This document shows, one piece after another, positions 52,544-61,007 of a stretch of 64,000 nucleotides of DNA (position 1 is the stretch's first letter; the number at the start of each line of letters is the position of its first letter). Origin of the DNA: Cohaesibacter haloalkalitolerans (lineage in GTDB: Bacteria > Pseudomonadota > Alphaproteobacteria > Rhizobiales > Cohaesibacteraceae); assembly GCF_003574655.1 (NCBI RefSeq), contig NZ_QNUM01000007.1, forward strand, positions 186,001 through 250,000. Reading direction: 5' to 3'. Under the pieces are notes generated by a model. The model had not been told where the DNA came from and ran no database searches. It was given only the letters and a program-made list of their open reading frames with translations. The translations under genes and the position numbers were made by a program.

Positions 52544-54526
52544 TCAACTGCGGGATGAGTCGTCGGATTCTGAACAATATTGTCCGAGCGGTTCAAAGGC
52601 TCCTGCAAGAAAGGGCTCGAACTTTCGCCACTGGCCGGAGCTGCCCTTGTAGACACCCTTGCGGACCTGTTGCTGGGATGCTGTGCGGGCAATACGGCTG
52701 TTGTCCTGAGGCGACAGCATGGCGACCTCCCAGTCCAGCCCGACATGGGCGGCCAGCTTTCTGGTCTCCGTTTCCTGATCCCGGACCAGCCGCTCGTAAT
52801 CAAGGCGATAGATCCTGTCCGCATACTGCCCGAACCAGAAATCCATCAGCTCCCGGTAAAGGGCATAATAGGCAACAATATCTTCAAGATCGTAGCAATA
52901 GCCCAGATCGTTGGTGACGAAATTCTGCTTGTAGTTGGACCAGCAAGTAGCGAACGGATCCCGCTCCACGTGGATGACGCGGGCTTCGGGAAAGATCCTT
53001 GCAATGAGGTTGATGTAACGGAAATTCTGCGGCAGCTTGTCGGTGATGAACGCGCCGCCGCCGGCCCGGTCACGCAGGGTCGATTTGTACATTGCCCGGA
53101 AGTCGCGGATGGTCTGGCAGGAAAGGAGGCTCTGTTCGCGAGTGATGGCTGTGCCAAGCTGGCTCATCAGTTCCACTTCGCCTGCCGCCTTGATACTCGA
53201 GTGCGCGGACAGGATCTGCTCGACAAGCGTCGTGCCCGAGCGCGGCATGCCGACGATGAAGATGGGAACAGGCTCACCGGCAGGGCTTCTGTCTGAGGCA
53301 GGCACCTCGGCCGGGTTTGCCTCCAGCAACGCGTGATATTTGTAGATATTGGCAAACAGCTCCCTGTCCTGCGCAGCGTCATAACCGAGCAACCTTGAGC
53401 GCAGGGCATTGGCCTGCTTGAGATGGCGGAAGGATTTGTCCAACGCCCCGACATCCTCATAGGCCTTGGCGAGAGCGAATGACAGGCGGCTGCGGAGACT
53501 GTCCGAGAGAGCCTTGCCCGTCAACAGGGTTTCCATCGCGGCGATTTGCGGGTCGCCCTCCGTGAAACGCTTGATCGCGGCCAGTTGGCAATGGGTGCCA
53601 ACATCTCCCGGATCAAGCCGGAGCGCCTCGGTGAAGCTGTCGTGGGCAGCCGCCAGATCACCGGCATCCTCAAGGGCAGCACCCAGATAATAGTGCACCC
53701 GGGCAGACGCAGGGTTGATTGCGAGAGCGGCACGGAAACACGCGATGGCCTTGTCATGGCGATTGAGTCGGGCAAAGGCGGTTCCCTCGATATTGAGAAG
53801 AACAATCGAATTTGGGAAGCTTTGACGCAGCGTCGCTGCGGCCTGCTGAGCCTCGCCGAACTGACCGTTTTCAATGAGCATCGTCAATGCGGTGAGGCGT
53901 TCTGCGGGTGGATCAACCTTCCCGGCCGCATTGGCGTTGGCGTTGACCGTAACGCCAAGTTGGGCCAGCCCGTCCAGCGCCCGCTTGTTCTTCGGATAGA
54001 TGGCAAGGATACCTGAGTAGATGTTGATGGCCTCTTGCCGGGCGCCGCTTTTGGCTTTCTTGCTGGCCAGTTTCAATTGTCTGTTCAGCTGCGCATTGTT
54101 GAGGGCGCGCGCCTCACCCGGCTTCCCCGTAGTCTCACCCTCCTCCTTCTCCTTGCCCGGCTCCCTGCCCGTATCGGGCAGGCGCGCCTCGAAGAAGGCG
54201 AACTGGTTGGCGGCGATGCCAAACCGACCGGCGGTGTCAATGGCCCTGCGGGCTTCGTCGGTCATGTCGAGCTGCAACAGGGTATCGACGTAGCTCAACC
54301 AGTGGCGGGCGTTTTGCGGATTGGCCTTGAGGGCTACGCCAAAGAACGGCAGCGCCTCAGCCGGCTTTGCCACGGCAATTGCCAGTGATCCCATGCAATG
54401 ATTGGCTTCGGGGTGGTCAGGGTGGGCTTTCAGCGCCTGAGACAGAAGCCGTTCAGCCTCCTGCAGCTTTCCGTTCTGCTGCGCCAGCCTTGCCGCAGCA
54501 AGGGCTTCGTCAATGGTAAGCGTCAT
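52544..54526 (-). CDS. TPR-repeat protein fused to a sulfotransferase domain
   Basis: A 660-residue soluble protein. The N-terminal half (to about 360) has tetratricopeptide-like helical repeats, e.g. 'AERLLSQALKAHPDHPEAN' and 'AIACFRAALAINPASARVHYYLGAALEDAGDLAAAHDSFTEAL'. The C-terminal domain (about 420-650) carries the PAPS-binding 5' motif 'VGMPRSGTTLVEQIL' and the 3' motif region 'VIHVERDPFATCWSNYKQNF'. Such fusions are widespread in alphaproteobacteria, but the acceptor is unknown. A charged linker (about 125-150) separates the first TPR unit. Start ATG 54526 is uncertain; ATG 54538 is possible. Confidence 0.87.
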   Translation of the reverse strand: MTLTIDEALAAARLAQQNGKLQEAERLLSQALKAHPDHPEANHCMGSLAIAVAKPAEALPFFGVALKANPQNARHWLSYVDTLLQLDMTDEARRAIDTAGRFGIAANQFAFFEARLPDTGREPGKEKEEGETTGKPGEARALNNAQLNRQLKLASKKAKSGARQEAINIYSGILAIYPKNKRALDGLAQLGVTVNANANAAGKVDPPAERLTALTMLIENGQFGEAQQAAATLRQSFPNSIVLLNIEGTAFARLNRHDKAIACFRAALAINPASARVHYYLGAALEDAGDLAAAHDSFTEALRLDPGDVGTHCQLAAIKRFTEGDPQIAAMETLLTGKALSDSLRSRLSFALAKAYEDVGALDKSFRHLKQANALRSRLLGYDAAQDRELFANIYKYHALLEANPAEVPASDRSPAGEPVPIFIVGMPRSGTTLVEQILSAHSSIKAAGEVELMSQLGTAITREQSLLSCQTIRDFRAMYKSTLRDRAGGGAFITDKLPQNFRYINLIARIFPEARVIHVERDPFATCWSNYKQNFVTNDLGYCYDLEDIVAYYALYRELMDFWFGQYADRIYRLDYERLVRDQETETRKLAAHVGLDWEVAMLSPQDNSRIARTASQQQVRKGVYKGSSGQWRKFEPFLAGAFEPLGQYCSESDDSSRS

Positions 54527-54691
54527 ACCCGGCACCATCTGTGTCAATCGGGCAGAATCGTGCCCACTCCTGAAGATCAGCCCCAGTGTGCAAAAGTCCC
54601 ATGGCGATGGCAAATCCTTTTGCCCCGCCGTGGGATTATCGGATCAGCAGGCTTTGACGGACTGGTAGCCGCTTCGTCGCCCGATGGTCGC

Positions 54692-55402
54692 CTAGCTGCG
54701 GACAGGAGCCAGCACGATTTCATGCACGGCAACGGTTTTTGGCATGTTGGCGACATAGAGCGCTGTCTGGGCCATGTCTTCGGGCTGGATCATGGTTGCC
54801 AGCATGCTCTTGTCGAGATAAGGCCGTTTGGCCAGCAGCGGCGTTGCCACTTCGGCGGGACACAGCGCCGTCGAGCGGATACCGTTCTTGCCTTCCTCAT
54901 CATTGAGGCTGGCGGAGATATCGGAGAGCGCGTGCTTGGATGCTCCATAGGCCACTCCGCCGATCGAATAATGGTGTCGGCCAGCCCAGCTCGATGTCTG
55001 GATCATCACGCCGTTCTTCTGGGCGCGCATGATCGGCAAACAGGCGGCGATGACGTTGAGCGCTCCGGTGATATTGACTTCCAACACCCGGTCCCAACTC
55101 GGCCAATCGAGGTCCGCCCAGCTGCGCTTGGTGACATTCATGCCAGCGTTGTTGCACAGGACATGCAATCCGTTGCCCCAGTCGGCAATGGTTCGGGCAG
55201 CCTCGACCATGCCTTCACGATCGGTGATATCGCCGGGCAGGACGAGATACTCCGCGCCTTCAGGCAGAGAAGCGGCGACTTCCTCCAGAGCGTCACGACT
55301 GCGGGCCGTCAGGGCGACCCGGTCGCCTGCATTTGCAAATCCCCGTGCCATGGCGGCACCAATTCCGGACCCGGCGCCGGTAACCCAAACTGTTCTAGAC
55401 AT
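54692..55402 (-). CDS. Short-chain dehydrogenase/reductase
   Basis: A 236-residue SDR with 'VTGAGSGIGAAMARGF' (cofactor site), 'CNNAGMN', catalytic Ser in 'QTSSWAG' and 'YGASKHAL' (Tyr and Lys). Substrate unknown. Start ATG 55402 follows CAGGAAG; it is monocistronic, 165 bp upstream of the TPR-sulfotransferase gene. A perfect 10-bp-arm inverted repeat lies 150 bp upstream of its start. Confidence 0.88.
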   Translation of the reverse strand: MSRTVWVTGAGSGIGAAMARGFANAGDRVALTARSRDALEEVAASLPEGAEYLVLPGDITDREGMVEAARTIADWGNGLHVLCNNAGMNVTKRSWADLDWPSWDRVLEVNITGALNVIAACLPIMRAQKNGVMIQTSSWAGRHHYSIGGVAYGASKHALSDISASLNDEEGKNGIRSTALCPAEVATPLLAKRPYLDKSMLATMIQPEDMAQTALYVANMPKTVAVHEIVLAPVRS

Positions 55403-55552
55403 AGCTTCCTGCTCGATCTTTTCAAAAGGCATGATGGTCGCGAGACGAATGTCCGCGTCCTCTCACTCTACAACAGTGGAGGCGCTTGGCAATTGCAGCG
55501 GTCAACTTTTTGTTGTGGTGTGGATCGTCAAGGCGGAAGCGATGTCGCGCCG

Positions 55553-55575
55553 GTGAGGCATTCGCAATGCCTCAC
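55553..55575. promoter_or_regulatory. 23-bp inverted repeat upstream of the SDR gene
   Basis: GTGAGGCATT, three bases, then its exact complement. It lies between the terminator at 55587 and the SDR start and has no T-tract, so an operator for the SDR promoter is more likely than a terminator. Confidence 0.35.
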
Positions 55576-55586
55576 AAACAGGACAC

Positions 55587-55617
55587 AAAAAAAGCGAGCC
55601 TGAGCCCGCTTGTTTTT
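55587..55617 (-). terminator. Terminator downstream of the 44-residue protein gene
   Basis: AAGCGGGC/GCTCGCTT (one mismatch) with a 4-nt loop, followed on the minus strand by a run of T (complement of 55587-55593). It lies 109 bp after the small gene's stop codon. Confidence 0.75.
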
Positions 55618-55719
55618 GAGGAGTTTGATTTGAGACGGTTTATCTCCACCCGTCTTTCAATCTTCTCTCTCGACCAGACAGTATTTCACCTGTCTAACGT
55701 CCGAGAAGCCTCGCGGCAA

Positions 55720-55854
55720 TTAGCCACGAGGATCGACGGTCAGGTCTACGGAAGCTTCAAGACCATGAGCGGACATGTATTCGTTTACATAACGCTGAGC
55801 CTGTTCTTCACGAGCAGAGATAACTTTTTCAAAAGCGCGGTTAAAGAAGTTCAT
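55720..55854 (-). CDS. Small protein of 44 residues
   Basis: A short gene reading MNFFNRAFEKVISAREEQ at its start and ending in DLTVDPRG. AAAGGA lies eight bases before the ATG at 55854, and a terminator follows at 55587, so it forms a complete transcription unit. The sequence is an amphipathic helix with an ARE-QA-RYVN core, a style common among short conserved alphaproteobacterial proteins. No known domain is assigned; a regulatory or stress-related role would be guesswork. The AT-rich region upstream (55860-55960) should contain its promoter. Confidence 0.7.
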   Translation of the reverse strand: MNFFNRAFEKVISAREEQAQRYVNEYMSAHGLEASVDLTVDPRG

Positions 55855-56073
55855 AATTCAATTCCTTTATTCTGTCTGTTTGTTTTTTTCTTCTTGTGTA
55901 ATGGACTATGCGCCGATCGCACTGACTTAGAAAGATACAAGAATACAGGATTGTCATGCGTTAAATGCATAGCTCGATTTTTGGGCGCCTCAAAAATGCA
56001 TTTCCGCACTTTCAGGCATCACCGGTGCGAGCCAAAAAGAAAGACGGCAGGCAGCGCTTTTCCTGCCAAGGGG

Positions 56074-56565
56074 CTAATGACTGTGCCCGGCGTGACTGTG
56101 GTGGGTGGCATTCGCGCCCTCGATCTCGACATGGAGATCCAGATCGCCAAGACTCGTGTGCAGTCTGGCCTTGAGCTCATCACCTTCTTTGAGCTGAGTG
56201 GACAATCCGCCCAGCAGCAGGGCAAGACCATGGGGTTCCAGATGGAGCGCGTGACCGGGCTTGATGGGAACACCGGGGATATCCTGCCAGACCTCCCGGC
56301 CGTTCTTGAGAGCAAAGCCCACGAGCCTTGCCGACGCTGCCATGGTGCTCTCCCCGCCGGAGATCGTGACAGGGGCAGCACTGCCGTTTTCCAGCTCCAT
56401 GAAGATCAAGGCGGAGTTAGAGCCGGTGGCGCGTGCCCAGGCATGAACCGCCCGGAAGCCAGCAAGCTCGGAAACATGGTCATCATGATCATGGTCGTGT
56501 TGCTCCTGCGCTACGGCAGCAAAGGCAGTCAACAGGGCAAAGACAACAACAAGAATTCTCATCAT
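56074..56565 (-). CDS. PCuAC-type periplasmic copper chaperone, histidine-rich
   Basis: A 163-residue exported protein: signal peptide (cleavage near 'AAVAQEQ'), then 'HDHDHDDH', a PCuAC domain (about 35-140), and a second His-rich tail 'HHSHAGHSH'. The family's copper-binding set is represented by 'STMAASARLVGF' and 'HLEPHGLALLLGGL', with His in place of the usual final Met-rich pattern. It is the last gene of a four-gene metal-related operon, 17 bp after the FtsX-like permease. Copper or zinc capture in the periplasm is the likely role. Confidence 0.8.
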   Translation of the reverse strand: MMRILVVVFALLTAFAAVAQEQHDHDHDDHVSELAGFRAVHAWARATGSNSALIFMELENGSAAPVTISGGESTMAASARLVGFALKNGREVWQDIPGVPIKPGHALHLEPHGLALLLGGLSTQLKEGDELKARLHTSLGDLDLHVEIEGANATHHSHAGHSH

Positions 56566-56582
56566 CGGAGTTTCCTCTCAAC

Positions 56583-57896
56583 TCAGGCTCTGAGGCCGGG
56601 CACAACAGGTTGGCGCAGCACGATGGCCGCTGGCAACAAGGATAGCAGCAGGGTGATGGAGACGAAGCCCGCCAGCAGGTGAAGCTCGCTCATGCCCAGA
56701 GGTGCGGTGACGAAAATGTCGGTGCGGGCGGTCACGACCTTTGACAGCACTGCAGCAGACCCGAAGCCAACCAGCAGGCCAAGGGCCGAGCCCGCAACAA
56801 GCAACGTCGCGCCGAATGACCAGACGACCGAGAAGACAAAACGGGCCGGAGCCCCAAGGGCGCGCAACAACGCGATCTGGCGATGGAACAGGCGCGAGAT
56901 GATGAACAGCCCCAACAGAACCGCTGCGGCCACCAATACCTGCGTCACCACAGCCATGATCGACATGACCTGCCTGACATCGCCGAGCACCTGATAGAGC
57001 TGAGCCAGCACAGCGCCGGGGAAGAAGGCCATGGTTTCGCGGTCGCGAGTGAATTCTGAGCGCAAGGCATAGTTGGCCCAGAGCGCTTCAGAGCGGACGA
57101 CGACGGCTGGCGTGCCGGGAAAGGTTTGCGGATCAAACGGTGGCCCGATCTGGTCGCGATGCTGCGGATCATGGCCCGTGCCGAGCCCGTGCACCGTCCA
57201 GACCATTTCGACCGGAACCAGGATAGCTCGATCCCAAGGGGTGCCCGTCGGAGCGAGACGCCCGACAACCACCAGATCGGCGCCCTCGTGAGCCTCCTCT
57301 TCTGCGCTGTCGCCGTGGCCATGAGCCGGTGTGAAGCTGTCCCCGACCGCGAGTGGAACCAACGCCCCGGCAAGGGCTTCATTGGCGCTCTGCCACATGC
57401 GGCCCTCGATGTGATCGTCGGCGAGATAGCGGGCAAATTGCGCCGTGGTGCCGATGACCGACGCTGTGCCATAGCTGTCGCCAAAGGCCAGCGGGGCGGC
57501 AATCGAGACATTCTCGTGATTGGCAATCGCGTTGTAGGTCTCGCCATCCAGCAGCGGCATGTCGGAGGGTTTGAGGAAAACGCTGGCCATCATGACGGTC
57601 ATTTCGCTGCCGGGGGCAGAGACCACCAGATCGAATTTGTCGGCGGCGTGCGCCGTGCCCCGCCGGAGCCCCCTCTCCTGCGCCAGAAGGCCGATACCCA
57701 TGCCGACTGAAATCGCGATCAGCAGCACGAACAGGGTGGAGGATCCCCTGAAGCGCCAGAGAATGGCACGGACCAGCGGCCAAGGCGCATAACCATGGAG
57801 CACGAAGACGCCAACGACAAAAGATGGCGAAAGCAGCAGCAGCGTGAACAGGATATCTTGTGTCAACGCGGGCAGATTTTCCCAGAGGGCGATCAT
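56583..57896 (-). CDS. FtsX-like ABC transporter permease
   Basis: A 437-residue permease of the MacB/FtsX/LolC type: two membrane segments near the N-terminus (about 13-35 and 52-70), a large extracytoplasmic domain (about 75-300), and three segments near the C-terminus (about 315-340, 365-390, 405-430). A His- and acid-rich loop 'HGHGDSAEEEAHEG' in the periplasmic domain fits metal contact. It overlaps the ATPase by ATGA. Such pumps move lipoproteins or work mechanically, not as solute channels. Confidence 0.88.
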   Translation of the reverse strand: MIALWENLPALTQDILFTLLLLSPSFVVGVFVLHGYAPWPLVRAILWRFRGSSTLFVLLIAISVGMGIGLLAQERGLRRGTAHAADKFDLVVSAPGSEMTVMMASVFLKPSDMPLLDGETYNAIANHENVSIAAPLAFGDSYGTASVIGTTAQFARYLADDHIEGRMWQSANEALAGALVPLAVGDSFTPAHGHGDSAEEEAHEGADLVVVGRLAPTGTPWDRAILVPVEMVWTVHGLGTGHDPQHRDQIGPPFDPQTFPGTPAVVVRSEALWANYALRSEFTRDRETMAFFPGAVLAQLYQVLGDVRQVMSIMAVVTQVLVAAAVLLGLFIISRLFHRQIALLRALGAPARFVFSVVWSFGATLLVAGSALGLLVGFGSAAVLSKVVTARTDIFVTAPLGMSELHLLAGFVSITLLLSLLPAAIVLRQPVVPGLRA

Positions 57897-58579
57897 CGGG
57901 CGGCCTTTCGGTCTGCGACAATGGCACCGTCCCGGATGGTCAGGACGCGGTCCATGCGCGAAATCAGGGTCTGGTCATGGCTGACGGCGATCAGCGTGGT
58001 ACCGCTACTGCGCGTCAGATTGACAAGATCCTCGATCAGCCGATCGGCTGCGGCCCGGTCAAGGCTGGCGGTTGGCTCATCTGCAAGCAGAACCGGCGCT
58101 TCGGCGGCCATGGCCCGGGCGATGGCGACGCGCTGGCGTTCGCCGCCGGAAAGGCTGACGACGTTGCGGTCTCGTGTTTCTCCGCCCAGCCCCAGAAAAT
58201 CGAGCCTTTCGGCAGCCTTGGCCCGGAGGGTTGCCCGCTCGCGGCGAGGCCGGAAAAGCGCGGTCAGGGCGGCGTTTTCTCCTGCATCCAGCTCTTCGAA
58301 CAACAGAAAGTCCTGAAAGATCATGCCGATCCGATTGGCGCGGAAACGGGCCCGCTCACCGGCGTTGAGCGCAAGAAGGTCTTGATCGCCCCAGCGGATG
58401 CTGCCCTTGGCCTCCTGCAACCCGGCCAGCGCATAGAGAAGCGTCGATTTGCCTGCGCCGGATGCCCCTTCGATGCCGACGAGGGAGCCGGCAGGCATGT
58501 CCAGATCAGGCACCGACAGCAACAGACGGCCGCGTTTGCTGGAAACGGAAAGGCCGGAAATTGTCAGAGGAAGGCCCAT
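57893..58579 (-). CDS. LolD-like ABC transporter ATP-binding protein
   Basis: A 228-residue ATPase with Walker A 'GASGAGKST', signature 'LSGGERQRVAIARAM' and Walker B 'VLLADEPTASLD'. Its size matches LolD/MacB-type ATPases, which pair with FtsX-like permeases. It lies three bases after the Tat-exported CPFC protein gene. Confidence 0.92.
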   Translation of the reverse strand: MGLPLTISGLSVSSKRGRLLLSVPDLDMPAGSLVGIEGASGAGKSTLLYALAGLQEAKGSIRWGDQDLLALNAGERARFRANRIGMIFQDFLLFEELDAGENAALTALFRPRRERATLRAKAAERLDFLGLGGETRDRNVVSLSGGERQRVAIARAMAAEAPVLLADEPTASLDRAAADRLIEDLVNLTRSSGTTLIAVSHDQTLISRMDRVLTIRDGAIVADRKAAR

Positions 58580-58582
58580 CGG

Positions 58583-59002
58583 TCACTCGTAGCTTGCGTT
58601 CATCAGTCGGACGAGGCTGACGAAGCCGGTTTCAGGATCCTCATAGGCTCCCAGTTCCAGAACGCCGGAGGTCACAATCTTCACATTGTAGGGCACCACA
58701 TCGACGATGCGCTTGGTGTAGACGGCGAGAATGTCGTTCGGCCACTCCGCTTCGCTTTCGCAGAAGGGGCAAACCGACATCGGCCTGCGGGTGAGCACGA
58801 AGAAATTGCTCTCGGCCTTGAGCGGCGGAGCCATATAGCCATCCACGGCAATCCGTTTACCGACACTGGCCTTCGCCAGATCGGAAATGGCCTTGCGGTC
58901 ATAGAGATAACGCAGCTTGATCGGCCCCTCGGCGGAAAGGGCCGGTCGCGCCAGCATGGGGGCTGCGAGGGATGCGGTCAGAAAGGTGCGGCGCGTCAAC
59001 AA
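58583..59002 (-). CDS. Tat-exported protein with CPFC motif (DUF3299-like)
   Basis: A 139-residue exported protein. The N-terminus 'LTRRTFLTASLAAPMLA' is a twin-arginine signal. The mature domain contains 'DGYMAPPLKAESNFFVLTRRPMSVCPFCESEAEWPND', which recalls the metal-related DUF3299 layout, with a CPFC pair able to bind a metal or cycle redox states. It is the first gene of the operon with the LolD/FtsX pair and the PCuAC protein. Start TTG 59002 follows GGAGAAG; no ATG is available nearby. The DUF3299 assignment is tentative. Confidence 0.75.
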   Translation of the reverse strand: MLTRRTFLTASLAAPMLARPALSAEGPIKLRYLYDRKAISDLAKASVGKRIAVDGYMAPPLKAESNFFVLTRRPMSVCPFCESEAEWPNDILAVYTKRIVDVVPYNVKIVTSGVLELGAYEDPETGFVSLVRLMNASYE

Positions 59003-59071
59003 GGGGCTTCTCCATCAGTATCAGTCAAGCCGGTCAATGGACCGGGAAATTCCAGTGCCGCAAAAAGCGGA

Positions 59072-59103
59072 ACAAGGGGCCATGGCGATGCATGGCCCCT
59101 TGT
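59072..59103 (-). terminator. Terminator of the alkaline phosphatase gene
   Basis: A perfect 13-bp stem, ACAAGGGGCCATG/CATGGCCCCTTGT, with a 6-nt loop, 18 bp after the phosphatase stop on the minus strand. The T-tract is short. Confidence 0.75.
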
Positions 59104-59121
59104 AGTCTCTCAGGGTCTGGC

Positions 59122-60621
59122 CTACTTGCCGGAATGGGCAGCGTAGTTCATGACGTGGAAGATGACATTCTGTTCGATGGTGCCATCGACCAGATGAGCC
59201 CAGGGGCCCTTGGCATAGACGGCAACGTCTTCACCGGAATGGGTTTCCGATTCCATCGGGATCAGCGCCTGCTGGAGATAGTCCAGATCCATGGCTTCTT
59301 CCTGGGTGACTTCCGGACGGGAACCGGAGTAGTCGTTTGCGCCCTCACCCTTCTTCAGGATCGAGCCGGAGCCGTTGGCATAGGAAATGACAGAGTATGG
59401 CTTGCCATCGGCGGCCAGCGCCAGCTTGTCGGAGTGCATTTCGCCGGTCTTGGCAACATCGTAGCAAAGGCCCTGAATCGGGGTGCCGCGGCCGCAGTAG
59501 CCGTTGAAGCTAATAGCGTGCTCGTGGTCGGCGGTGACGATGATCAGGGTGTCCTTGTCGTCGGTCATTTCATCGGCCAGAGCAACAGCTTCGGTCCAGA
59601 TCATGCCGTCCTTGGCGGTACGGGCGAAGTTGCCAGCGTGGTTGGCGTGGTCAACGCGGCCAGCCTCGATTTCAAGATAGTAGCCTTCTTCATTCTGGCT
59701 GAGGAATTCGATGGCCTTCTTGGTCATGTCAACCAGAGACGGTTCGGTGTCCGGACGGTCAGCCTCATAGGAGGTGTGGCTGTCGGTCCACATGCCCAAG
59801 ATCGGCTTGGACATGTCGAGGGCGTCGAATTCGCTTCTGTTGGAGGCATACTGGATGCCAGCGGACTTGACGTCGGCGAGCAGGTCAACGCCGTCCTTGC
59901 GGTGGCCCTTGCCGCCGTTCGGGGTAGCGGTGCCCTTTGGCACGAAGTAACGCGAACCGCCACCAAGCGCGATGTCGATGAAGCCGGACTTCAGGCCATC
60001 CACCAGCTGAGCTGCGATGTCTTTCTGGGCGGTGCAGCCTTCTGGCAGCTCGTCTTCCCAGTTGCGGTTTGCGGTCTTGGAGAAGACGGCAGCGGGCGTT
60101 GCGTGCGTCAGGCGGGCGGTGGTGACGATACCGACCGACTTGCCCTCGGCTGCGACGATTTCGCCGAAGGTGGTCAGTTCGTTGCCAGCAACGGTCGAGC
60201 AATCATTGTGAATGCCGGTGCCGCCGATGTTGATCATGTTGAAGCGCTGCTTGACGCCGGTGTTCATTGAGCCAGCGGTCGGAGCGGAATCCGGGGTCTG
60301 GGCGTTGATGTTATAGGTCTTGACGATACCGTTATAAAAACCGTTGGTCTCATAAGGCAGGACATGCTCTTCACCGAGCTTGCCGAGTTGCTGCCCCACG
60401 TAAAGGCGGGTGGCATAGTTGGTGCCGATGCCGTTGCCATCGGCGATCATGAGGATCACGTTCTTGGCGCGTCCAGTGTTTTTCTCACGCGCGATGAGTT
60501 CCTGAATGGTGGTTTCACCCGCAGTGAACCAGTTGCTCTTTGCCTGCAAATCAGGCAGCCCCTGGGCGGTCGCCGCAGTCGATGCAGTCAGGGCCATAGC
60601 AAAAATGAATGTCGGTCTCAT
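59122..60621 (-). CDS. phoA: Alkaline phosphatase
   Basis: A 499-residue periplasmic phosphomonoesterase with a signal peptide (cleavage near 'TAATAQGL'). The nucleophile Ser112 lies in 'TPDSAPTAGSM'; metal sites are seen in 'LMIADGNGIG' (Asp61), 'EAGRVDHANHAGN', 'TADHEHA' and 'ETHSGEDVAVYAKGP'. It is slightly longer than E. coli PhoA. Four cysteines could form two disulfides. It releases phosphate from organic esters. The expected Pho-box control is not clear: only a weak CTGTTACA half-site (60694-60701) is seen upstream. Start ATG 60621 after AGGAAAT. Confidence 0.93.
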   Translation of the reverse strand: MRPTFIFAMALTASTAATAQGLPDLQAKSNWFTAGETTIQELIAREKNTGRAKNVILMIADGNGIGTNYATRLYVGQQLGKLGEEHVLPYETNGFYNGIVKTYNINAQTPDSAPTAGSMNTGVKQRFNMINIGGTGIHNDCSTVAGNELTTFGEIVAAEGKSVGIVTTARLTHATPAAVFSKTANRNWEDELPEGCTAQKDIAAQLVDGLKSGFIDIALGGGSRYFVPKGTATPNGGKGHRKDGVDLLADVKSAGIQYASNRSEFDALDMSKPILGMWTDSHTSYEADRPDTEPSLVDMTKKAIEFLSQNEEGYYLEIEAGRVDHANHAGNFARTAKDGMIWTEAVALADEMTDDKDTLIIVTADHEHAISFNGYCGRGTPIQGLCYDVAKTGEMHSDKLALAADGKPYSVISYANGSGSILKKGEGANDYSGSRPEVTQEEAMDLDYLQQALIPMESETHSGEDVAVYAKGPWAHLVDGTIEQNVIFHVMNYAAHSGK

Positions 60622-61007
60622 GGAAATTTCCTGTTCAATTATCCGATTCTCGGCGACGAAGCCGTTAGCACGAGACCGCTTTTACGGATGCAATGTAACA
60701 GTTCTTTGTAGGTTGCCCGTATTTCTTGCATCACCCCCGAGAAATAATCACCGGGTGCAGCACAGATGCGTGCGCAACCGCTTGCAAAGTGTTGGACCGG
60801 GATGGGGGATGCTCGAGATTGCAGCTACGGGCCTGCCAAGAAGGGAAGTGCGGTGGGTGCGACGCACTTTCCTCTTGAATAGGCGCAATCAGGAATTGTT
60901 GTCGCGCCGCTTTCGGCATAGGCTTGAGGGTATTGCAATGCCCCTTCCCATTATCCAGACACACAGCCCGCCTCGTCTGGACAGCCGACCTGAAAGCCAG
61001 AACCACC
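60622..61007. other. Divergent region between phoA and the aminotransferase gene
   Basis: A 386-bp spacer carrying both promoters. A weak Pho-box-like half-site is at 60694-60701 (CTGTTACA on the minus strand). The in-frame extension of the aminotransferase gene back to a TTG at 60924 has no support. No other feature seen. Confidence 0.4.

Noticed and set aside
60694-60701. Pho box upstream of phoA
   Set aside because: Only one CTGTTACA half-site is acceptable; the second repeat at the expected spacing matches poorly.
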